Assembly (NCBI GenBank): GCA_013360535.1
Contig: JABWBL010000297.1
Location: 1 to 5,086 of the forward strand
DNA: 5,086 bases
Reading direction: 5' to 3'
From: Planctomycetaceae bacterium
Lineage (GTDB): Bacteria; Planctomycetota; UBA1135; GCA-002686595
The first letter of the stretch is position 1. Every line of letters begins with the position of its first letter. This document shows, piece by piece, positions 1 to 5,086 of this stretch. A program made the position numbers and the translations under genes. The notes under the pieces are model-generated. The model had not been told where the DNA came from and ran no database searches. It saw nothing but the letters and a program-made list of their open reading frames with translations.

Positions 1-1
1 G

Positions 2-622
2 GCGTCGCTGCGGGTCGCGGAGCTCGACCCGCTCGTGAGCGAGGCGCTGCGCGCGGACTGGACGACGATGCGCCGGCGCGTGTTCGAGCTGCAGGGCTGC
101 CCGAAGCTTGGCGACTGGCTCGACGGCCCGGAGGGCCAGGCTCTCGAACGCACGCTGGCGGACCTGCGGCGGGGTTCGCGTGAGGACGCGCTCGCGGCGC
201 TCGCGTTGACGACGGAACTCGCGCGCCGCACCGAATGGACCCAGGGCCTCTTGCGCAAGAATCCCGGCGCGGAACGGCTCTCGCGGCTGTTCGCGGACTG
301 GCTGCGCGCGTGGTCGGGCCGGGCGCCGACCGATTCGCTCCTGAGCGAGCCTTCGATCGCGGCGACGGCGCTGTACGCGCGGGCCACGACCATCGCCGGC
401 GAGCGCATCCTCAGCCGCGACGAGATCCTCGACGAGGCGGCCACGGCGTTCCTCGCGCAGCACATGCGCGATTCCCAAGGTCAGGCGACCGCCCTCGCGC
501 GCGCGATCCGCGCGGCGCATCCGGCGGCGTTGACGGCCTTTGACGAGGGCGACAAGGCGCTCTTGGGCCTCGACGCGGTGGCGGAGCGCCTTTTCCCGGG
601 CCTCGACGGAGAGTGCAAGTGA
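2..622 (+). CDS. Hypothetical soluble helical protein, 3' part (cut by left window edge)
   Basis: I do not recognise this protein. The reading frame is open from base 2 to the TGA at 620-622, so the gene very probably starts outside the window. A GTG at 35-37 could be a start, but the only purine-rich stretch before it (GGAG at 19-22) is 12 bases away, and the residues before it (SLRVAELDPLV) look like ordinary coding sequence. The visible part, about 206 residues, is rich in Ala, Leu, Arg and Glu, has no hydrophobic stretch long enough to cross a membrane, and reads as a series of amphipathic helices; it is probably cytosolic. No catalytic motif is evident. Its stop overlaps the start of the next gene by four bases (GTGA), so the two are probably translationally coupled and may work together. 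I am confident that it is a real gene and have no functional call. Confidence 0.72.
   Translation, partial: ASLRVAELDPLVSEALRADWTTMRRRVFELQGCPKLGDWLDGPEGQALERTLADLRRGSREDALAALALTTELARRTEWTQGLLRKNPGAERLSRLFADWLRAWSGRAPTDSLLSEPSIAATALYARATTIAGERILSRDEILDEAATAFLAQHMRDSQGQATALARAIRAAHPAALTAFDEGDKALLGLDAVAERLFPGLDGECK
608..613 (+). promoter_or_regulatory. Shine-Dalgarno that fixes the start of the membrane protein gene
   Basis: GGAGAG lies five bases before the GTG at 619-621. The other in-frame GTG, at 613-615, overlaps this site and would have no usable ribosome binding site. The 619 start also produces the GTGA stop/start overlap with the preceding gene. Confidence 0.6.
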
Positions 623-1563
623 ACGCCGCGACCACGAGCCTCGCCGCGCGCCAGCTCGCGCTCGCCTGTGCGCTGGTCGCGCTCGGCGGCGTGCTGCTCG
701 GGCTGCAAGTCGACGGCAATGGTGAGCTCGTCGGCACCGGCTACACGTCGCTCGGCGTCGGCGCCGTCGTCGCGCTCGGTGCGCTGATCTTCGCCGCCTG
801 GAAGGAACCGCAGCTCCCCCGCGATGCGCTGACGACCCTCTCCGCGCTCTCGGGCTTCCTGGGCCTCGCGTTCCTCGTCTCCGGCGTGCTCGCACCCGGC
901 GGCGGCTGGATGTTCTTCGAAGTGCTCGTGCTGCTGTTCGTGCTTTCGCGCGCGGCCACGCGGCGCGAGCCGCTCACGCGCCCCGCGATCGCGCTGCTCG
1001 CGCTGATGCTGCTGTTCCGGCTCTGGATCAGCTACCAAGGCAGCCAGCACCGCTGGCAGCTGATGAGCCTCGACGTGCCTGTGCTGTCGTCGCTTCCGTT
1101 CGAGTTCCTCGCGCCGATCCAGTCCGTGCAATTGGGTGAATTCACTCCGCGCGAGCTCGGTTTTCCGCCCGCGGGCCTCGATTTCGCTCCGTCGCTCGCA
1201 TTGTGGGCCGCCGGCTTCGCGCTGTGCGTCACGGGCCTCGCCTGGCGCACGCACGCGAGCATCGAATACGAGAACGACCGCATCCACGACACGATCCACG
1301 AGCTGCCGCCCGCACTCGCGCAGCTCGTCGAGCGCGTGCTGCCGGAGTCGCAGTGGGTCGAGCTCGGGCTGCACGGCCTCTCGGAGCGCCGGTTGCGCAA
1401 GCGCCTCGAGGAACTGCTCGTGTCGCGCATCGCCGCGCGCCGTGAGCTCGAGCGCGCGCTGCAATCGCCCGACCTGCTCGCTTCGACCAATCCCGGCGGT
1501 TTCCCCGGGGAAATCTACCGCGCACTGACCGCTGGGGCCGACGGCCCGGAAGGCAAGTCATGA
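619..1563 (+). CDS. Hypothetical multi-pass membrane protein with basic cytosolic tail
   Basis: I do not recognise a family. From the GTG at 619 the protein has 314 residues. Hydrophobic segments that look membrane-spanning lie near residues 13-31, 42-61, 73-91, 97-110, 122-139 and 190-209. The loop between the last two (about 140-189) is Pro- and Phe-rich and probably lies outside the cytoplasm. From about residue 212 to the end the protein is hydrophilic and helical, with an Arg/Glu-rich stretch near 256-281 (ERRLRKRLEELL, then SRIAARRELERAL) that could form a coiled coil or amphipathic helix. The gene overlaps the preceding stop by GTGA and the next start by ATGA, so all three genes are probably made from one message. 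Coupling to a soluble helical protein suggests a membrane-anchored complex, which is inference. No transporter or enzyme signature is visible. Confidence 0.75.
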   Translation: MNAATTSLAARQLALACALVALGGVLLGLQVDGNGELVGTGYTSLGVGAVVALGALIFAAWKEPQLPRDALTTLSALSGFLGLAFLVSGVLAPGGGWMFFEVLVLLFVLSRAATRREPLTRPAIALLALMLLFRLWISYQGSQHRWQLMSLDVPVLSSLPFEFLAPIQSVQLGEFTPRELGFPPAGLDFAPSLALWAAGFALCVTGLAWRTHASIEYENDRIHDTIHELPPALAQLVERVLPESQWVELGLHGLSERRLRKRLEELLVSRIAARRELERALQSPDLLASTNPGGFPGEIYRALTAGADGPEGKS

Positions 1564-1925
1564 GAACCTGGATCTCGATCGGTGCCGCGCTCGGAGCCCT
1601 CGCGGTCATCCTCGGCGCCTTCGGTGCGCACGCGCTGAAAGAGCGCCTCGACGCCGAGCAGCTCGCCTGGTGGAACACCGGCGTGCAGTACCACATGAGC
1701 CACGCGATCGCGCTCGTGCTCTTCGGCATCGCGAGCGAGCGCGGCCGCTCCGGCGGGCTCGCCGGAGCACTGTTCCTGCTTGGGCTGACGCTCTTCAGCG
1801 GCACGCTGTACGCGATGGCTCTCGGCGCCCCGCGCTGGTTCGGCGCGATCACGCCGGTCGGCGGCGCCGCATTGATCCTCGCGTGGATCCTGTTCGCGCT
1901 CAGCGCCCGCCGTCACTCGCGCTGA
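1560..1925 (+). CDS. DUF423-family small inner-membrane protein
   Basis: The 121-residue protein matches the DUF423 (UPF0382, YgdD-like) family in length and in its characteristic motifs: GAFGAHALK at residues 19-27, the YHMSHA segment at 44-49, the LFSGTLY segment at 78-84 and the AITPVGG segment at 96-102. Four membrane segments are expected, near residues 4-24, 42-59, 65-88 and 94-114. The molecular function of the family is not established; members occur widely in bacteria as small inner-membrane proteins. The ATG at 1560 overlaps the preceding stop (ATGA), and GGAAGG at 1548-1553 lies six bases before it, which supports this start. It is the last gene of the plus-strand unit, and its stop codon lies inside a strong hairpin. 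The family call is made from motif memory, without a profile search, but the match is good. Confidence 0.9.
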   Translation: MRTWISIGAALGALAVILGAFGAHALKERLDAEQLAWWNTGVQYHMSHAIALVLFGIASERGRSGGLAGALFLLGLTLFSGTLYAMALGAPRWFGAITPVGGAALILAWILFALSARRHSR

Positions 1926-1930
1926 GCGCG
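1895..1930 (+). terminator. Perfect 12-bp hairpin over the stop codon, probable terminator of the plus-strand unit
   Basis: Arms at 1895-1906 (CGCGCTCAGCGC) and 1919-1930 (GCGCTGAGCGCG) are exact reverse complements with a 12-base loop. The TGA stop of the DUF423 gene (1923-1925) lies in the right arm. The following bases, TTGCTC, are only weakly T-rich, so this is not a textbook intrinsic terminator. It could also protect the 3' end of the message or act with a termination factor. Confidence 0.5.
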
Positions 1931-2126
1931 TTGCTCGATCGGCGCTGGATCCCGCCCGCTGCGATCGGCGCGCGTCTTGGGTGTGCCTGTGCGCCCGTTC
2001 CCTCATGCCCTTGGTGTTCGCCGGATGCGAGCGAGAGCCGGCAGCAGCGGAAGAAAGAAATGCGGCCGGCCACCCGCGAAGGCAGCCGGCCGTTTCGAGC
2101 AAGGGAACCAGAGGCCCCCGATGCGA
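1926..2126. other. Convergent intergenic region with no gene
   Basis: These 201 bases separate two converging transcription units. They hold the right end of the hairpin at 1895-1930, a 10-base direct repeat (CGATCGGCGC at 1936-1945 and 1962-1971) and the hairpin at 2051-2092 serving the minus strand. No credible small gene or RNA gene was seen. Confidence 0.6.
2051..2092 (-). terminator. Intrinsic-type terminator of the secreted protein gene
   Basis: Read on the minus strand, CGGCCGGC (2092-2085) pairs perfectly with GCCGGCCG (2070-2063) across a 14-base loop, and is followed after two bases by TTTCTTTCTT (2060-2051). It starts about 35 bases after the stop codon of the minus-strand gene. 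The GC-only 8-bp stem with a T-rich tail on that side only supports the strand assignment. Confidence 0.7.
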
Positions 2127-3149
2127 TCACGGCACGTACGTCATCTCGAGCGCATTGGAGAGGCTCGTCGACTTGCACGCGGGCGGGTCGCGGAACCAGC
2201 CTTGCACGTAGATCTTCTGACCCGAGCTGAAGGGCGAGCCGAGGGCACCGGGGTTGGCGGCCTGGAAGGCGTTCCAGTCGAGGGAGAGCGTGCCGTCGCA
2301 CTGGCCGACGGTGCCGCCGGACGCCTGCGCGCTGGAGCGGAACGTCGGGGCCTTCACGCACAGGAAGCTCGAACCGCCGGACACGCACCAAGGCTGCGGC
2401 AGCTGGTCGAGGCCGTAGAACACGATGCCCGTCTTCTGGCCTTCGACGCCGGAGATCGTGATGTTGCAGGCGTTCGCGACCGACACGCTCGGGTTGGCGT
2501 CAGCGCCGATCGAGGCGGCGCAGCCGTTCGTCGTGGTGCCGGACGTGCAATAGGCGACGGGGAGCGCGGGGCCGATCGTGTACTGGAAGTCGACGCGCGT
2601 GATGCTGAAGCTCGAGGGCTCCTGCCACACGTCGTGCATGCCCTGCGGCGACGTCACGGAGCCGAGGTGGAACTGCATCCCGGAGCGGTTGATGTTGACG
2701 ATGTTGCCGCCGATGTCGAGCGTCTGCTGGACGCTGCCCGCGTAGGAGTTCTGACCGGTCGTCGTTCCCGCAGCGGCCGCGCAGTTGCCGTAGATGCCGA
2801 TCACGTCGCCCGCCTGCACGCTGACGTTGACGGGCTGGAAGACGTTCTGCGCGAGATCGAGCCCGAGCGCGAGCTGCGTGAAGGCGTTCGTCGTCGCGGA
2901 GTAGCTCGGCGGCGGAGTCTGGTTGTCGAAACGCACGACCGCGAAGTTCTGGAACGTGCTGGTCGAGTTCGTCTGGAGCTGGACCTGCACGCCGGTGATC
3001 GTGAAATCGGCCGGTGCGACGAACCAGTAACCGCGTGTGTTGCCGTTGAACGTCGCCGTCTGGGCGCCGCACGTGGCGGTGAAGGTCTGCGCGACCGCGG
3101 TCTGGGAGACGGCGGTGGCGAGGACCACGGAAAGAAGCTGCTTCCACAT
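2127..3149 (-). CDS. Secreted two-domain beta-rich protein with Cys-rich C-terminal module
   Basis: The 340-residue product begins with a clear signal peptide: MWK, a hydrophobic core at residues 5-14, and a probable cleavage after AVA at residue 20, leaving Gln21 as the mature end. Residues about 21-195 form a Thr/Asn/Val-rich beta domain (GYWFVAPADFTITGVQVQ at 40-57, VVRF at 71-74, GDVIGIYG at 114-121, DVWQEP at 173-178). Residues about 198-340 form a second module with seven Cys (201, 210, 228, 255, 264, 284, 325), a CDGTLSLDWN segment at 284-293 and a GWFRDP segment at 317-322. From memory this module resembles C-terminal regions repeated on many exported Planctomycetota proteins, with no assigned function. 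There is no LPXTG, membrane anchor or catalytic motif, so an extracellular or cell-surface location is likely. A Shine-Dalgarno AGGAGG lies 11 bases before the ATG, and a terminator hairpin follows. It may have its own promoter or be the last gene of the sigma factor unit. Confidence 0.85.
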   Translation of the reverse strand: MWKQLLSVVLATAVSQTAVAQTFTATCGAQTATFNGNTRGYWFVAPADFTITGVQVQLQTNSTSTFQNFAVVRFDNQTPPPSYSATTNAFTQLALGLDLAQNVFQPVNVSVQAGDVIGIYGNCAAAAGTTTGQNSYAGSVQQTLDIGGNIVNINRSGMQFHLGSVTSPQGMHDVWQEPSSFSITRVDFQYTIGPALPVAYCTSGTTTNGCAASIGADANPSVSVANACNITISGVEGQKTGIVFYGLDQLPQPWCVSGGSSFLCVKAPTFRSSAQASGGTVGQCDGTLSLDWNAFQAANPGALGSPFSSGQKIYVQGWFRDPPACKSTSLSNALEMTYVP

Positions 3150-3160
3150 GGCTGGGGAAC

Positions 3161-3166
3161 CCTCCT
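3161..3166 (-). promoter_or_regulatory. Shine-Dalgarno of the secreted protein gene
   Basis: AGGAGG on the minus strand lies 11 bases before the ATG at 3149-3147. The spacing is rather long, but the site is a perfect match and the ATG opens directly into a signal peptide, which supports this start. Confidence 0.6.
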
Positions 3167-3196
3167 GAAGAAAGGGGCTTGGAATTGTCGCCCGCC

Positions 3197-3217
3197 CGGA
3201 ACCTCACGGTGGTTCCG
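3197..3217. repeat. 7-bp perfect inverted repeat upstream of the secreted protein gene
   Basis: CGGAACC (3197-3203) and GGTTCCG (3211-3217) are exact reverse complements separated by seven bases. The repeat lies about 48-68 bases before the start codon of the secreted protein gene. It could be an operator, part of a promoter or a leader hairpin; there is no T-tract on either side, so a terminator is unlikely. Confidence 0.35.
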
Positions 3218-3250
3218 CGCGGACCTCCCCAACGGTACGCCGATCCCGGT

Positions 3251-3265
3251 CCCCCGGTAAGGGGG
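3251..3265. repeat. Small C5/G5 hairpin just after the secretin-like gene
   Basis: CCCCC (3251-3255) and GGGGG (3261-3265) flank a five-base loop, starting six bases past the stop of the secretin-like gene. On the minus strand the following bases are GC-rich, so it is at best a weak or factor-dependent terminator or a 3'-end stabiliser. Read-through into the secreted protein gene remains possible. Confidence 0.3.
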
Positions 3266-3270
3266 CGAGG

Positions 3271-4311
3271 CTATTTCGCCGCGACGGAGCGGACCGTCAC
3301 GACAATCACGAGCCGATCCTTGGAGCTGGAAGGATCGACGACCAGCACGGCCGTCGAGCCGTCCTGCAGGAGCAGCTCGGTCTGGACGCGCTGGATGGCG
3401 ACGTCGGGGAGCGCGATGGCGACCTCCACCTCGCCCTTCTTCGTCTTGAGCTTCTCCGTGAACGGCACCAGCGGCCGTGCGAGCCGGGCTTCCTGCGCCT
3501 CGAGGGTCAGCGCAAGTTTTTCCCCCGGCAGCGGAACCGCACGCACGTCGAGCGCGAGCCCGGTCTCGAGCTCCTCGATCTCCGGCACGAGCACTTCCTG
3601 CGCGCCGGGCTCGACCGTCTCCACGCGCCAGTCTCCGACATAGCGGACCTGATCGAGCACGCTGATGCTCGCGCGCTGCAACGGCAGCACCACCACGCGC
3701 GGCGCACTCATGAATTCCACCTTCGGCGTCTGCTTGAGCGCCTCCAGCAGCGTCGGCACGTCCTCCGGCTTGGGAAACACCGAGTTGCCTTCGATGCCGA
3801 GCTCCTTCAGCCGCTCGCCGGGCACGCGCACGAAGCGCGCTTCGACCTCGACCAGCTTGTCGTAGGAACGCAGGTGCGTCAGGAACTCCTTCAACCACTC
3901 GTGCTGCGCGCGCGTGCCGTTGAAGACGAGCGATCCCGCCTGGGTGCTGCCGATGGACTGATGCGGATCCGAGATCTGCGGCGTGAGGTGTCGCCTCACC
4001 GTCGACTCGATCAAGCGGGTGCCCGCCGCGACCTGTGTCGCGTGTTCGGGACTGGCAGTCTTTGGATCCGAGTTCGTGAACAACGAGCCGAGCAGCGGGA
4101 TGTCCGCGAGCACCGGCACTCCGCGCTCGGCAGTCCCCTTGGGCCCCACGGGGCGCGACGTACCGATCTTGCGCGCCGGAAACTCGGGGCCCATCCGCTC
4201 GGCGAGGTCGCTCACGTCGTGAATCTGCAGCAGGACGGGCTGTTGGCCTCTGGCGTCGAGCTCTTGAATGGGCAGCGTGGCGGCAAATGAAAGCATCAAG
4301 GCGGCAAGCAT
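3271..4311 (-). CDS. Secretin-domain-like envelope protein with displaced IPLLG loop motif
   Basis: The product has 346 residues from the ATG at 4311. A weak signal peptide (hydrophobic residues 2-14, no basic residue before it) suggests export. The second half follows the order of the secretin (GspD/PilQ-type) domain: VEVEARFV at 154-161, SAPRVVVLPLQRASISV at 202-218, GLALDVRAVPLPGEKLALTL at 251-270, then RVQTELLLQDGSTAVLVVD at 308-326 and RLVIVVTV at 333-340. Residues about 95-150 resemble the short N-type domain that precedes it in secretins (LIESTVRRHL, SLVFNGTRAQHEWLKEFL). The GVPVLADIPLLGSLF motif, which secretins carry between the last two blocks, is absent there and instead sits at residues 64-78. 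At 346 residues it is shorter than true secretins and may not form a pore by itself. A GTG at 4314 is an alternative start. The gene follows the anti-sigma-like gene with overlap. Confidence 0.75.
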   Translation of the reverse strand: MLAALMLSFAATLPIQELDARGQQPVLLQIHDVSDLAERMGPEFPARKIGTSRPVGPKGTAERGVPVLADIPLLGSLFTNSDPKTASPEHATQVAAGTRLIESTVRRHLTPQISDPHQSIGSTQAGSLVFNGTRAQHEWLKEFLTHLRSYDKLVEVEARFVRVPGERLKELGIEGNSVFPKPEDVPTLLEALKQTPKVEFMSAPRVVVLPLQRASISVLDQVRYVGDWRVETVEPGAQEVLVPEIEELETGLALDVRAVPLPGEKLALTLEAQEARLARPLVPFTEKLKTKKGEVEVAIALPDVAIQRVQTELLLQDGSTAVLVVDPSSSKDRLVIVVTVRSVAAK

Positions 4312-4811
4312 CACTGGGCTCCGATTTGGAAGGACTGCGTGGCGAGCACGGCCACGGACGGAAACTGGGATTCGGTGGACGGCGCGGCGAGCAGCGAGCG
4401 GTTTCCGCGCCAGCCTTCGAGCATGTCGACGCTCGTCGAATGCCAGGAAAGCCCGTCGAAACGCACGAATTCGGCCTGCAGCGAGAGCACGGTCCCGCGC
4501 GAAGGCTCGAAGGTGAATTGCGGCGTGCGCTCGCGACGCATCGCGAGCACGCCCACGGCGCCGCCTGTCGCGAGCACGACCGCAGCTGCAGCAAAACGAG
4601 CCATCGGGCGCCGCTTGCGGGCCTGCACGACGAGTTCAGGCGTTCTTTCGAGCGCCTCGAGCGAATGCAACAGCTCCGCGAGCGGCTCCAGCAGCTCCGG
4701 CCGCTCCGCAAGCTCCTGCGCGACGCGCGGATCCGCGTACGGATCCCGGCGTTCGTCGAGCGCCGCGTGGACGCGCTCCCAGAACTCGCCAGTCCTGTCG
4801 ATTCGATTCAT
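4311..4811 (-). CDS. Single-pass membrane protein, probable anti-sigma factor
   Basis: The 166-residue product has a hydrophilic, helical N-terminal part (residues 1-69, with Leu-rich repeats of the LLEPLAELLHSLEALE kind at 40-55), a basic stop (RKRR at 65-68), one membrane segment at about 71-91 and a C-terminal part of about 75 residues with WHSTSV at 123-128. This N-in, single-pass layout, together with an ATGA overlap with the ECF sigma gene before it, is the usual arrangement of a membrane anti-sigma factor that holds the sigma factor through its cytosolic end and senses a signal outside. No HxxxCxxC zinc-binding motif is present, so it is not of the zinc anti-sigma class, and no FecR domain is evident. 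GAGG lies five bases before the ATG. The role is inferred from position and topology; the gene itself is well supported. Confidence 0.75.
   Translation of the reverse strand: MNRIDRTGEFWERVHAALDERRDPYADPRVAQELAERPELLEPLAELLHSLEALERTPELVVQARKRRPMARFAAAAVVLATGGAVGVLAMRRERTPQFTFEPSRGTVLSLQAEFVRFDGLSWHSTSVDMLEGWRGNRSLLAAPSTESQFPSVAVLATQSFQIGAQ
4319..4322 (-). promoter_or_regulatory. Shine-Dalgarno that favours the ATG start of the secretin-like gene
   Basis: GGAG on the minus strand lies seven bases before the ATG at 4311-4309 and only four before the GTG at 4314-4312. The ATG is therefore preferred; it overlaps the preceding TGA stop by one base (TGATG). Either start changes the protein by one residue only. 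Confidence 0.5.
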
Positions 4812-5086
4812 GACGGCCTCGTTCCTTGCGCGAGCTTCTGGCGCGCGCGGTGCAAATGCGACTTGACGGTTCCTTCCGGCACCCCGAGCGACTTCGCGAT
4901 CTCGCGCACGCTCTCGGCGCGCGCGTGAAAGCGCCGCAGCACGTCGCGTTCGATCTCGCTCAGTCCCGCGAGCCTGCGCTCGAGCGCCTCGCGCTCGTCA
5001 AACTCCTGCGGACGCTCGGGCTCCGCGTGCGCATCCCCCTCGAGGGCCTGCGGCGCCCGCGCGCGGCGCGCACGATGGTCCGCGAG
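4808..5086 (-). CDS. ECF-type RNA polymerase sigma factor, C-terminal part (cut by right window edge)
   Basis: The last 92 residues of a sigma-70 family factor are visible, in frame from the window edge to the TGA at 4810-4808. Residues about 40-88 of the fragment are region 4: LSEIERDVLRRFHARAESV, followed by a helix-turn-helix with REIAKSLGVPEGTVKSHLHR and ARQKLA, the classic form that contacts the -35 element. The stretch before it (fragment residues 1-38) is strongly charged and looks like the flexible linker between regions 2 and 4. Region 2 and the start codon lie outside the window. The gene ends right after region 4, as ECF factors do. It overlaps the membrane protein gene by ATGA, the typical sigma/anti-sigma arrangement. 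Its subgroup and target promoter cannot be read from this part. Confidence 0.9.
   Translation of the reverse strand, partial: LADHRARRARAPQALEGDAHAEPERPQEFDEREALERRLAGLSEIERDVLRRFHARAESVREIAKSLGVPEGTVKSHLHRARQKLAQGTRPS

Noticed and set aside
35..37. GTG as the true start of the first gene
   Set aside because: The ribosome binding site is poorly spaced and the frame stays open with coding-like residues to the window edge, so the gene is better treated as partial.
481..1464. 327-codon minus-strand frame opposite the membrane protein gene
   Set aside because: The Arg/Glu/Gln/His-rich product is typical of the antisense of GC-rich coding DNA; the plus-strand frame has clear membrane segments and overlapping starts and stops.
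1936..1971. 10-base direct repeat CGATCGGCGC, considered as an attachment site or target duplication
   Set aside because: It is too short, made of bases common in this DNA, and encloses only 16 bases with no mobile gene nearby.
1977..3260. 427-codon open frame on the plus strand, antisense to the secreted protein gene
   Set aside because: It is Arg/Ala/Gly/Val-rich with no domain, starts inside the convergent gap, and lies opposite a gene with a signal peptide, a ribosome binding site and a terminator. GC-rich DNA makes stop codons rare.
3251..3265. C5/G5 hairpin as a full terminator of the sigma factor unit
   Set aside because: The stem is only five base pairs and no T-tract follows on the minus strand.
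2801..4711. 636-codon open frame on the minus strand
   Set aside because: It crosses three better-supported genes in another frame, has low-complexity Arg/Ser/Ala composition, and has no family features.

Overview
The window is GC-rich, with dense coding, GTG starts, 4-base stop/start overlaps and almost no spacer inside transcription units. The best taxonomic hint is the secreted protein at 2127-3149. Its Cys-rich C-terminal module looks, from memory, like a module repeated across exported proteins of high-GC Planctomycetota. The ECF sigma gene followed by a membrane protein and a small secretin-like protein fits that phylum, but this placement is an inference.

Two transcription units converge near position 2000. 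The plus-strand unit (2-1925) holds three overlapping genes: the C-terminal part of an unrecognised soluble helical protein cut by the left edge, an unrecognised membrane protein with about six membrane segments and a basic cytosolic tail, and a short DUF423-family membrane protein. It ends in a perfect 12-bp hairpin that contains the last stop codon.

The minus-strand unit (5086 down to 3271) also holds three overlapping genes: the C-terminal half of an ECF-type sigma factor cut by the right edge (region 4 helix-turn-helix visible), a single-pass membrane protein in the usual anti-sigma position, and a secretin-like protein. In the last of these, the loop motif normally found near the C-terminus of secretins sits near the N-terminus instead. 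After a 121-base gap with two small inverted repeats comes the gene for a secreted, two-domain, Cys-containing protein, followed by a hairpin with a T-rich tail.

A reasonable inference is that the sigma factor and its membrane partner regulate an envelope function that involves the secretin-like protein and perhaps the secreted protein. The sequence does not show what the signal or the cargo is. No tRNA, rRNA, CRISPR array, transposase or phage gene was seen.
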